64,000 nt of DNA. Origin: Flavobacterium sp. Its GTDB lineage: Bacteria > Bacteroidota > Bacteroidia > Flavobacteriales > Flavobacteriaceae. The translations under genes and the position numbers were made by a program. Position 1 is the stretch's first letter; each line of letters opens with the position of its first letter. The stretch spans positions 1-64,000 of the forward strand of contig NZ_JAIXSL010000018.1 in NCBI RefSeq assembly GCF_027484705.1, written 5' to 3'. Shown piece after piece: positions 54,807 to 62,102 of this stretch. The notes below the pieces were generated by a model. That model did no database searches and was not told where the DNA came from. It worked only from the letters and a program-made list of their open reading frames with translations.

Positions 54807-56291
54807 ATGAAAAAAATACTTATATTAATTTGCTTTTTTGCGACAACTTATTGCACTCTTGGACAGGTAACCCAAAACACAGAGTTATACAAAACGATAC
54901 TTTCAAAAGACAGCTTACTTTTCAATGTTGGTTTCAATACTTGCGACATCAAGCAATTTGAAAATTTATTAAGTGATAAATTTGAATTTTTCCACGACAA
55001 AGACAGCATTTCAAACAAAACCACTTTCATTTATAATTTAAAAAACGGACTTTGTATTTCGCCAACTACATACCAATCAAGAAGGGAACTTTTAAATGGC
55101 AGTACAGAAATTTATCCTTTATGCAAAGGCAAAGAATTGTATGGAGCTATTCAAGTTGGTATTCACAAATTCTATGAAACTATTAGTGGTAAAGCAGAAC
55201 GCTTTGCAAGTTCAGCAAAGTTTACACACGTTTGGATTTTAGAAAATGGACAATGGAAACTTACCAAAAGTTTCAGCTACGACCACCAAACTGAAATTAA
55301 AAACGAAAAACAAATTTCAATTTTTGACAATGACGAAGCAATTGAAAAATGGTTAAAAGAAAACAAAGTGCCTACTCTTGGGCTTGGCATTATTAAAAAT
55401 GGAAAGCTCAAACAAGTAAAAGTTTTTGGTGAAATATCAAAAGGCGTTTCAGCACCCTACAACACTATTTTTAATGTAGCTTCTTTGACCAAACCTGTTA
55501 CAGCAATGGTTGCCTTAAAATTGGCAAGTTTAGGCAAATGGAATATTGATGAGCCTGTTTATAAATATTTTACAGACCCAGATATTGCTAACGACCCAAG
55601 AAACAAAAAGATAACTACAAGAATAATTTTAAGCCATCAAACAGGTTTCCCTAATTGGCGTTGGATGAATGAAAACAAAAAACTGAATTTCTTATTTGAC
55701 CCAGGCAAAGGCTACCAATATTCAGGTGAAGGACTTGAATATTTGCGAAAAGCATTAGAAAATAAGTTTAAAAAATCATTACAGCAATTAGCCAATGAAC
55801 TCATTTTTCAACCCTTAAAAATGAATGACACAAGGTATATTTGGGATAAAAATGTAGATACAACAAGACTTGCATTGGGTTATGACAGAGAAGGCAATGC
55901 TTATAGAACTGTAAAAAATACAACGCCCAATGCTGCCGATGATTTACTAACGACAATTGAAGATTATGGTAAGTTTTTAGTTAGTATAATGAATGGAGAT
56001 GGGCTTACCAAACAAGTTTTTGAAGATATGACTACTAACCAAGTCGCTACAAAAAATGGAAAACACTTTGGGCTTGGTTTTGAAATGTATCATTTTGCGG
56101 ATGGAAATACTGCACTTACACACGGTGGAGCAGACAAAGGCGCACAAACCATTGTATTTATTTTCCCAAAAACAAAACAAGGGCTTTTAATTTTCACAAA
56201 TGTAGATGATGGTTACAAAGTTTATGAGAAACTTTTATTACATTACTTAGGCGATTATGGCAAACAAATTTTTGAAATTGAAACAAAATAA
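54807..56291 (+). CDS. NTF2-like plus beta-lactamase-family exported hydrolase
   Basis: A 494-residue exported protein. After the signal peptide (ending TLGQ) an NTF2/DUF4440-like domain covers about 22-160 (FNTCDIKQFENLLSDKFEFF and FTHVWILENGQWKLTKSFSY). A class-C beta-lactamase-like domain follows (about 180-490): the SxxK motif is SLTK in FNVASLTKPVTAM, the Tyr motif YSG in YQYSGEGLEYLRKAL, and the third-strand motif HGGADKG. FPNWRW is shared with the protein at 6090. Codon use is clearly more AT-rich than in neighbouring genes. Whether it hydrolyses beta-lactams is open. It is the first gene behind the 54670 operator promoter. Confidence 0.9.
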   Translation: MKKILILICFFATTYCTLGQVTQNTELYKTILSKDSLLFNVGFNTCDIKQFENLLSDKFEFFHDKDSISNKTTFIYNLKNGLCISPTTYQSRRELLNGSTEIYPLCKGKELYGAIQVGIHKFYETISGKAERFASSAKFTHVWILENGQWKLTKSFSYDHQTEIKNEKQISIFDNDEAIEKWLKENKVPTLGLGIIKNGKLKQVKVFGEISKGVSAPYNTIFNVASLTKPVTAMVALKLASLGKWNIDEPVYKYFTDPDIANDPRNKKITTRIILSHQTGFPNWRWMNENKKLNFLFDPGKGYQYSGEGLEYLRKALENKFKKSLQQLANELIFQPLKMNDTRYIWDKNVDTTRLALGYDREGNAYRTVKNTTPNAADDLLTTIEDYGKFLVSIMNGDGLTKQVFEDMTTNQVATKNGKHFGLGFEMYHFADGNTALTHGGADKGAQTIVFIFPKTKQGLLIFTNVDDGYKVYEKLLLHYLGDYGKQIFEIETK

Positions 56292-56303
56292 AACACTATA
56301 AAA

Positions 56304-57743
56304 ATGAAAAATCTATTAACTCTTTTTTTAGTATTCTTATTGAATACTTTATCTGCACAGAACAAAGCGTATGAGTTTAACCAACTCAACGACACTATTG
56401 TAGCACGATATAATCGAGTAGATTACAACGGTATTTATGCGTTGGGCAACGAAAATTTCAGAATGGCACAAGGAAAAGAAGATTTGAATTATCTGCTTTC
56501 CTCGCTTTACAAACAAACAGGGAAAATTAAAGGAACGGTTTTAATAAACACTTATGAAAAAGGTAGGAGTTTTAAATGGATTGGTGAAAAGAAAAATCTA
56601 CGATTTGATTTTACCACAAAAACAGGCAGTGACATTAACGAATTTAATATTAGTGATTTTGTAGAGCAACCTTATGCACCATCCAAAAAAGTCTTATCTG
56701 ACAATAAACTCAAAACTAAAATGGACAGCATAGTAAATAGTAATGCCTTAATTTATATGCTTGACCCAAAGTCAGTAGGATTGTCTATTGGCATATATAA
56801 AGATGGAAAAACGTACACTTACAATTATGGCGAAGTTAAAAAAGGCTCAAATCAATTGCCAAATTCAAAAACATTTTATGGTTTAGGTTCAATTACTAAA
56901 TCATTTGTAGGCATTTTATTAGCGAAAGCTGTAATTGATAAAAAAGTAAACTTGACAGACGATATACGAAAGTATTTAAAAGGTAACTACCCAAATTTAG
57001 AGTATAATGGTAACCCTATTCAATTACAACATTTGGCAAATCATTCTTCGGGCTTTCCTTATTGGACAATTACAAGACCCGACAGCCTTGATAATCTAAA
57101 GCCATATGAGCAACATCTTTTTTATGAAAAATTTACCTTGAAAGACCTTGAAAATGATTTGCATAAAATCAAACTTGATACACTTTCAGGCATTAGGTAC
57201 AATTATTCAGGGGCTGGTATCAACACCTTAATTATTATTTTACAAAATGTTTATTCAAAAAGTTTTGAGCAATTAGTAAAAGAATATTTTGGTAAGCAGT
57301 TTGGGATGACAGACACAAAGAAAACATTATCACAAGCAGAGATTAAAAGATTTGTTACAGGCTATGACGAAAGAGATTTTGTTGTTCCCTTTTTTGTGCA
57401 AAATACATCAGCATTAGGTCCTGAACTAACCTCAACCATAGATGATATGCTTAAATACATTTCATACAATGTAAAAGAACAAAATATAGTATTGAAACTC
57501 TCTCATCAAAAAACACTTTCACTTATCAATGATTATGGCGTTGGTTTGTGTTGGATGTTGAACAAAAATTGGCAAGGCGACAATTATATTTTTCATAATG
57601 GACAGGCGTGGGGTTGTATTACAACTTGTACATTATATCCTAAATATCAGACAGGATTTGTGATTTTTGTAAACGAAAAAAGTAGTCAAGAAAGAGTTGG
57701 AGCATTAGAACGTAATTTGTCGGAAGCCTTAAACGGAAAATAA
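56304..57743 (+). CDS. Exported beta-lactamase-family serine hydrolase
   Basis: A 479-residue exported protein. Signal peptide ends TLSAQ. An N-terminal beta-rich domain (about 20-130) is followed by the hydrolase: SITK in GLGSITKSFVGIL, the Tyr motif YSG in YNYSGAGINTLII and a late HNGQAWG in place of the usual KTG or HGG. FPYWTI resembles the FPNWRW of the neighbours. It begins 12 bases after the upstream hydrolase and shares its AT-rich composition, so the two were probably gained together. The substrate is unknown; DD-peptidase or esterase activity is as plausible as beta-lactamase. Confidence 0.88.
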   Translation: MKNLLTLFLVFLLNTLSAQNKAYEFNQLNDTIVARYNRVDYNGIYALGNENFRMAQGKEDLNYLLSSLYKQTGKIKGTVLINTYEKGRSFKWIGEKKNLRFDFTTKTGSDINEFNISDFVEQPYAPSKKVLSDNKLKTKMDSIVNSNALIYMLDPKSVGLSIGIYKDGKTYTYNYGEVKKGSNQLPNSKTFYGLGSITKSFVGILLAKAVIDKKVNLTDDIRKYLKGNYPNLEYNGNPIQLQHLANHSSGFPYWTITRPDSLDNLKPYEQHLFYEKFTLKDLENDLHKIKLDTLSGIRYNYSGAGINTLIIILQNVYSKSFEQLVKEYFGKQFGMTDTKKTLSQAEIKRFVTGYDERDFVVPFFVQNTSALGPELTSTIDDMLKYISYNVKEQNIVLKLSHQKTLSLINDYGVGLCWMLNKNWQGDNYIFHNGQAWGCITTCTLYPKYQTGFVIFVNEKSSQERVGALERNLSEALNGK

Positions 57744-57882
57744 AAACTACCGTTATCATCGGTTTGTAATATGGCGGCTGAAGTGCTTCTATGGAACATT
57801 TTTGCAAGGTTCAACTGCAGTAATTCTATTGAGCTTTTGTGCTAAAAACCTGTCAGGTCGCCAAGTCGAAAACCGTTCATGT

Positions 57883-57967
57883 GCGTTAGGGATAGCAATG
57901 GAAATCCTCTTGTGTCGGCGTTCGACACAAAAGATTGCAATGGATAGCACGGCCCGCAGGGTAACGC
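57883..57967. repeat. Palindromic intergenic element
   Basis: An 85-bp element. GCGTTA at its left end is the reverse complement of TAACGC at its right end. Inside, GATAGCAATGGA and GATTGCAATGGA are near copies, and TTGTGTCG/CGACACAA form a central hairpin. From memory, elements of this form recur between genes in many Flavobacterium chromosomes. It lies in the leader directly before blaI. Confidence 0.7.
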
Positions 57968-57987
57968 CAAAAAAAATAAAACACATC

Positions 57988-58356
57988 ATGCAAAAACTCA
58001 CAAACAAAGAAGAAGAAATCATGCACATTTTATGGAAGCTCGAAAAGGCTTTCGTGAAGGAAGTCATGGCCGAGATCACCGAAGAACAGCCGCATTACAA
58101 CACGCTTTCGACGATTATCCGGAACCTTGAGGAAAAAGGTTTTGTGTCGCACCACGCGTTTGGGAATACGCACCAATATTTTCCGGTTGTGAGTAAGGAA
58201 GATTATCGCAAACGCTTTATGAATACGGCGATTGACACGTATTTCAACAGTTCGTATAAGAATATGGTGTCGCTTTTTGCGAAAGAGGAAAAGATTTCGG
58301 CTGAAGAATTGCGCGAGATTTTAGCGATGATCGAAAACGAAAACCCTAAAAAATAA
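57988..58356 (+). CDS. blaI: BlaI/MecI-family repressor
   Basis: A 122-residue regulator. I use the ATG at 57988; an in-frame extension upstream would translate the palindromic repeat. A winged helix occupies about 1-75 (MQKLTNKEEEIMHILWKLEK, VKEVMAEITEEQPHYNTLST and IIRNLEEKGFVSHHAFGNTH), the BlaI/MecI pattern. A C-terminal dimerisation helix set follows (SYKNMVSLFAKEEKISAEEL). It should bind dyads over promoters until cleaved through the M56 protein encoded four bases downstream. No dyad lies directly in front of its own gene; the nearest is at 54670. Confidence 0.93.
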   Translation: MQKLTNKEEEIMHILWKLEKAFVKEVMAEITEEQPHYNTLSTIIRNLEEKGFVSHHAFGNTHQYFPVVSKEDYRKRFMNTAIDTYFNSSYKNMVSLFAKEEKISAEELREILAMIENENPKK

Positions 58357-58359
58357 GCT

Positions 58360-60117
58360 ATGGAAAACTTGTTCTTTTATCTGCTGAAGTCGGCTGGTTT
58401 GCTGGCGATGTTCTTTGTCGCTTACCATTTTCTGTTGCGCAAGGAAACGTTTTTTAACGGCAACCGTTGGTTTTTGCTGTCGGGTTTATTTACTTCTGTG
58501 GTTTTGCCTTTGGTGACTTTTGACAAGATTATTTGGGTCGAAGCGAGTCCGAAAATGTATGCCTGGAATGACAATATTCCTACTGCTTTGCCAGTGAGAA
58601 CAGAAACTTTTGAAATCAACTGGTATTGGGTTTTGGCGGCTGTTTATGGTTTGGGATTGTTAGTCTTTTTATGTCAGTTTTTGTTTGATTTCAGGAACCT
58701 GAGGTCAGTTTTGAAAGGGAAAACGGTGCAGCAACAGGCGGATTTCAAATATATAGACGTCGATGAAAAAGTGGCGCCTTTCTCCTACTTCAACTATATC
58801 GTATACAATTCTGCTTTGTTTGACGAGAATGAACTCAATAATATTCTGGCGCACGAAAAAGTGCATTGCGAGCAAAGGCATTCGATTGATGTGTTGATCG
58901 CGCGTTTGTTCTGCATTGCTTTTTGGTTCAATCCTATTGTTTGGTTTTACAAAAAAGCGATGTTGCAGAACCTTGAGTTTATCGCCGACAGTGAAGCCTT
59001 GAAAAATATCACGGATAAGAAATCATATCAAATCACCTTATTAAAAGTCACTACACACGAAAATTGTGTGGCCATTACCAATCCTTTTTATCAATCATTA
59101 ATCAAAAAACGAATCGTTATGCTCAACAAAAATCAATCAAAAAAATGGAACTCGTGGAAGTATGCCTTAATCATCCCAATCTTAATCGGGTTCTTGTTGT
59201 ATTTTCAGGTAAATGTTATTGCTCAGGAAAAACATTCAACGGTCAATGCTGAAGTAATTTCAACCAAAGACATTTCTGTGGTCATCGACAAAAACAGCAC
59301 GGACCAACAACTTAAAGAAGCCTCGGAACAAGCCAAAGCGCAAGGCGTCACGTTGAAATTTTCTAAAGTAAAAAGAAACAGCGCCGGAGAAATCGTGGCG
59401 ATCAAAGCAGTTTATAAAGACCAAAATGGCAACAGCGGAACTTCGCAAATCAATGGCGACGAAGCGATTAAGCCGATGCGTTTCTTCAAAGACGATCATG
59501 GCGCTATCGGATTTGGAACGGCCAAAAAAATCCGCATCTTCAAAAATGGAAACCAAGATAACAAAGACGGAAATGATGATGGGGAAATCATCATCAGTAC
59601 TGATTTTGCCGAAGCGCCTGAAGCACCGGAAGCAGCCGAAATTCCTGAAGGTGTAGAAGCGCCGGAAGCTCCTGAAGCACCGGAACCTCCAACGCCTGCA
59701 GACAAACATAAAAAAGTAATCATCAAAAAATTTAAAGATAAAAACGGTAAAATATCGATGACGGTAAACGGCGAAACCGTTGACATTGATGTCGACAAGA
59801 TTGTTGATGAAGCCTTGGCCGGATTAAATTTCAGTTTCGATTTTGATTCCGATGATGCACAGGAAAATGCACAGGAACAAATGAAGAGAGCCAAAATCCA
59901 GATTGAAAGAATGCGTCCGCAAATGGAGCGCGCCAAAAGAGAGATGGAACGCAGCAGACCTGAAATGGAAGATGCCAAACGCGAACTTGAAGATGCCAAA
60001 AGAGACATGGAAAACGCCAAACGCGAAATGGAAGACGCGCGAAGACAATTAGACCAATCAAGAAAAGAGCTTGAAGTGCAGAAAGCGCAATTACAGAAAT
60101 CAAAGAAAAGCAAATAA
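58360..60117 (+). CDS. BlaR1-like M56 membrane metalloprotease with coiled-coil tail
   Basis: A 585-residue membrane protein. Helices at about 5-25, 38-55 and 88-108 precede an M56 zinc-protease domain with HEKVH (His165, His169) in NNILAHEKVHCEQRHSID and the third ligand Glu206 in NLEFIADSEAL. A fourth helix lies near 265-287. Instead of a BlaR1 penicillin-sensor domain, the outside part is a TonB-like basic/acidic region, a Pro-Glu-Ala stretch (PEAPEAAEIPEGVEAPEAPE) and a long Glu/Lys/Arg coiled coil of exact seven-residue steps (MEDAKRE, LEDAKRD, MENAKRE, MEDARRQ). It likely cleaves or triggers cleavage of BlaI. Confidence 0.9.
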   Translation: MENLFFYLLKSAGLLAMFFVAYHFLLRKETFFNGNRWFLLSGLFTSVVLPLVTFDKIIWVEASPKMYAWNDNIPTALPVRTETFEINWYWVLAAVYGLGLLVFLCQFLFDFRNLRSVLKGKTVQQQADFKYIDVDEKVAPFSYFNYIVYNSALFDENELNNILAHEKVHCEQRHSIDVLIARLFCIAFWFNPIVWFYKKAMLQNLEFIADSEALKNITDKKSYQITLLKVTTHENCVAITNPFYQSLIKKRIVMLNKNQSKKWNSWKYALIIPILIGFLLYFQVNVIAQEKHSTVNAEVISTKDISVVIDKNSTDQQLKEASEQAKAQGVTLKFSKVKRNSAGEIVAIKAVYKDQNGNSGTSQINGDEAIKPMRFFKDDHGAIGFGTAKKIRIFKNGNQDNKDGNDDGEIIISTDFAEAPEAPEAAEIPEGVEAPEAPEAPEPPTPADKHKKVIIKKFKDKNGKISMTVNGETVDIDVDKIVDEALAGLNFSFDFDSDDAQENAQEQMKRAKIQIERMRPQMERAKREMERSRPEMEDAKRELEDAKRDMENAKREMEDARRQLDQSRKELEVQKAQLQKSKKSK

Positions 60118-60125
60118 GTAAAAGG

Positions 60126-60153
60126 AAAGACTGTCGGAAGGCGGTCTTTTTTT
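60126..60153 (+). terminator. Terminator after the blaI-M56 operon
   Basis: AAAGACTGTC (60126-60135) pairs with GGCGGTCTTT (60140-60149), two G-U pairs, then T. Clear rho-independent type. Confidence 0.88.
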
Positions 60154-60160
60154 ATATTTG
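60153..60160 (+). promoter_or_regulatory. -7 box of the small gene at 60179
   Basis: TATATTTG, starting in the T tract of the preceding terminator and 19 bases before the ATG. Confidence 0.6.
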
Positions 60161-60178
60161 TGGGAAACCAAACAACTT

Positions 60179-60334
60179 ATGTTTAAAATCCTTGCTAAAA
60201 TAAACCTGATACTTTTACCGAGTTTCACCAAGCAACAACTCGACATGGCTAAAGCGAAAAAGTGGCAACTGGCTTTGATTGCTTGGCGGTATTATGTGAC
60301 TATACGCGCACTTGATTACAATTCAAGAGGTTAA
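60179..60334 (+). CDS. Small conserved protein, unknown function
   Basis: A 51-residue protein (MFKILAKINLILLPSFTKQQ, then LDMAKAKKWQLALIAWRYYV). It has an amphipathic N-terminal helix and a WQLALIAWRYYVTIRAL segment. Proteins with this layout are, from memory, widespread in Flavobacteriaceae, though I cannot name a function. A -7 box lies at 60153. It stands alone between a terminator and a tRNA. Confidence 0.75.
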   Translation: MFKILAKINLILLPSFTKQQLDMAKAKKWQLALIAWRYYVTIRALDYNSRG

Positions 60335-60408
60335 TCGTTGGATTTTGCAAAGGTTCAGAATGTCACTTTCAATCATAAAATCCGAAAGAATTTTTATTTG
60401 AATTTAGA

Positions 60409-60439
60409 TTTGCAAATGCCATATTTATGCCTATATTTG
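60409..60439 (+). promoter_or_regulatory. Consensus promoter of tRNA-Arg
   Basis: TTTG (60409-60412), exactly 19 bases, TATATTTG (60432-60439). Same form as the tRNA-Tyr promoter. Confidence 0.85.
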
Positions 60440-60450
60440 CACCCGCATTA

Positions 60451-60524
60451 GGCCTCGTGGCGCAACTGAATAGCGCATCTGATTACGGCTCAGAAGGTTA
60501 CTGGTTTGAATCCAGTCGAGGTCA
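60451..60524 (+). tRNA. tRNA-Arg (ACG)
   Basis: A 74-base tRNA. Acceptor GGCCTCG pairs with CGAGGTC (one G-U); anticodon stem TCTGA/TCAGA with loop TTACGGC gives anticodon ACG; T-arm ACTGG-TTTGAAT-CCAGT. Discriminator A at 60524. CCA is not encoded. Confidence 0.96.
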
Positions 60525-60535
60525 CTTAAGAATGA

Positions 60536-60566
60536 AAAGTCTGCACGCTAGTGCGGACTTTTTTAT
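60536..60566 (+). terminator. Terminator after tRNA-Arg
   Basis: AAAGTCTGCAC (60536-60546) pairs with GTGCGGACTTT (60551-60561) across a four-base loop, then T. Confidence 0.88.
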
Positions 60567-60614
60567 TTTATTTTTTGATGTTGAGCTCGCTCATAAAATC
60601 AAAAAATAAAATAA

Positions 60615-60645
60615 AAAAGTTTCAATCTTTGATTGAAAGACTTTT
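60615..60645. terminator. Extra hairpin downstream of tRNA-Arg
   Basis: GTTTCAATC (60619-60627) pairs with GATTGAAAGAC (60631-60641), one bulge, flanked by A and T runs. It adds a second possible terminator before the duplicated units. Confidence 0.5.
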
Positions 60646-60655
60646 AATTTCCACT

Positions 60656-60810
60656 ACGGAGCTTATTCTGGATATGCAATCCAGTCAATGCTCAATAAAA
60701 CCAAGTAAACTTGAGCATTTTTTTGTTTTTGGGATTTTCAAAACGGAGCTTATTCTGGATATGCAATCCAGTCAATGCTCAACAAAACTAAGCACACTTG
60801 AGCATTTTTT
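60656..60810 (+). repeat. Duplicated hairpin-terminator unit
   Basis: Two copies (60656-60724 and 60743-60810, period 87) of a 68-bp unit. Each begins ACGGAGCTTATT, carries a small hairpin CTGGAT-ATGCA-ATCCAG and ends in a stem AATGCTCAA/TTGAGCATT followed by six or seven T. The last stem differs between copies only in its loop. No coding sequence fits. Confidence 0.7.
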
Positions 60811-61026
60811 AAGGATTTTAAAAACCAAGTTTTGATGGATGGGCGAAGCCAATACACTCGAAACAACCCTTAATCCCAAAATACTTAATATTAAGATTTC
60901 AGTATTTTTATCTAATTTCATTTTTTTAGTTTCATTAAAATTTAGTCTTTTAACCAAGTAAAAACTAAATGTAGATTATGAACTTTATTAATCTAAACTA
61001 GCTTTTCCAACTTGTAACTATTATCG

Positions 61027-61060
61027 TTCGTCTACACTTTTCTACCATTCGTCTACACTT
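61027..61060 (+). promoter_or_regulatory. Direct-repeat activator site
   Basis: TTCGTCTACACTT occurs at 61027-61039 and again at 61048-61060, starting 21 bases apart (two helix turns). LytTR-type response regulators bind direct repeats with this spacing. The site is 46 bases upstream of the -7 box at 61106. The regulator that binds it is not identified in the window. Confidence 0.6.
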
Positions 61061-61105
61061 AAACGGTGATTAACGAAAAAAAAACGACAATGACACCCTT
61101 TGACC

Positions 61106-61113
61106 TAGTTTTG
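61106..61113 (+). promoter_or_regulatory. -7 box of the H-NOX operon
   Basis: TAGTTTTG, 26 bases before the ATG at 61139. A good -33 is missing, which fits dependence on the upstream direct repeats. Confidence 0.6.
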
Positions 61114-61138
61114 AAATTGGATACTTATACCTAAACAA

Positions 61139-61552
61139 ATGGCTAGATCATTAAATATACTGCTTATCGAAGACGACGCGATTGAAGTGATGAAATTCAA
61201 CAGAGTGCTGACCACTTTAAAGATGAATCACAAAATCATTGAAGCCAATAACGGTGAAGAAGCATTAGCTATCTTAAAAGAAAAAGAAATCATTCCAGAC
61301 ATTATTATCTTAGATTTGAACATGCCGCGTATTAACGGCATCGAGTTTTTACAAATTTTAAAGAATGACGACTATTTAAAGTACATCCCATCCATTATTT
61401 TAACTACTTCCAACAATCATAAAGATGTTATGGAATGTTATAAAATTGGAATTGCCGGGTATGTTTTAAAACCTTTGAAATACGAAGATTACGTTGATCG
61501 TATCCAAAAAATGCTCGAATACTGGAGCGCGAATGAATTAATTTCTCAATAA
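61139..61552 (+). CDS. Single-domain response regulator (receiver)
   Basis: A 137-residue CheY-like receiver without output domain. Acidic pair Asp12/Asp13 in LLIEDDAIEV, phosphoacceptor Asp59 in IIILDLNMPRINGIEFLQIL, Thr-Thr in IILTTSNNHKDV and Lys111 in YVLKPLKYEDY are all present. With no DNA-binding part it must pass phosphate or signal by protein contact. It is first in an operon, 5 bases before the H-NOX gene, so it likely works with the sensor kinase of the same operon. Confidence 0.95.
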   Translation: MARSLNILLIEDDAIEVMKFNRVLTTLKMNHKIIEANNGEEALAILKEKEIIPDIIILDLNMPRINGIEFLQILKNDDYLKYIPSIILTTSNNHKDVMECYKIGIAGYVLKPLKYEDYVDRIQKMLEYWSANELISQ

Positions 61553-61557
61553 ATAGT

Positions 61558-62100
61558 ATGTACGGAATTGTAAACAAAGCCATCGAAGATTTGGTCATAG
61601 CCAACTTCGGCGAGGAAAAATGGGAAGCGATTAAGCAGCGAAGCGGCATCGATATTGACTTTTTCATCAGTAGCGAACCCTATGACGACGACGTTACCTT
61701 TAAATTAGCAGTGGCGGTTTCGGAAGAAATGAATATGACGGTTGGCGATGTGTTGATTGCTTTTGGCGAATGGTGGGTCATCAAAACAACTTCTGAAAAA
61801 TACACCGGATTAATGCAGTCTGGCGGGAATAACCTTAAAGAATTTTTATTAAATTTACCCAACTTCCACAATCGGGTGATGCTGATTTATCCCAAACTAA
61901 CACCTCCGGAATTTAAAGTGAGCGACGTGACTGAAAACAGCATTCAGTTGCATTATTTCTCTAAACGTCAAGGGTTGCAAGAATTTGTGAGAGGCTTAAT
62001 TCAAGGACTCGGAAAAATGTATGATACACCGGTCACAATCGAATTGATGCAAACCCGAAACGAAGGAAGTACACACGAAATATTCAAAATAAGCTGGTAA
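61558..62100 (+). CDS. H-NOX heme nitric-oxide sensor
   Basis: A 180-residue stand-alone H-NOX (HNOB) protein. It opens MYGIVNKAIEDLVIANFGEE, has the proximal heme His104 in LLNLPNFHNRVMLIYPKLTP and the propionate-binding YxSxR motif (Tyr133, Ser135, Arg137) in LHYFSKRQGLQEF. It binds NO, CO or oxygen at a heme. No distal-pocket Tyr of the O2-binding type is evident to me, so NO is the likelier ligand. It lies between the receiver gene and the HNOBA-PAS gene, its usual signalling partner. Confidence 0.97.
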   Translation: MYGIVNKAIEDLVIANFGEEKWEAIKQRSGIDIDFFISSEPYDDDVTFKLAVAVSEEMNMTVGDVLIAFGEWWVIKTTSEKYTGLMQSGGNNLKEFLLNLPNFHNRVMLIYPKLTPPEFKVSDVTENSIQLHYFSKRQGLQEFVRGLIQGLGKMYDTPVTIELMQTRNEGSTHEIFKISW

Positions 62101-62102
62101 AA

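Noticed and set aside
57802..57987. Longer N-terminus for the BlaI-like protein
   Set aside because: The extension would translate the palindromic element. The BlaI fold begins at the ATG at 57988.
59496..60113. Minus-strand 205-codon frame opposite the M56 tail
   Set aside because: It mirrors the Glu/Lys-rich heptad repeats and consists of Ser/Leu-rich sequence without domain pattern.
60656..60810. Possible CRISPR array
   Set aside because: Only two copies, with terminator stems, and no cas genes nearby.
60551..60835. A 94-codon frame with repeated TELILDMQSSQCS text
   Set aside because: It is the translation of the duplicated hairpin-terminator unit; the repeats are structured RNA-like DNA with T runs, not protein domains.
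60772..60957. A minus-strand 61-codon frame after the repeats
   Set aside because: It crosses the second terminator copy and has no recognisable domain or promoter.
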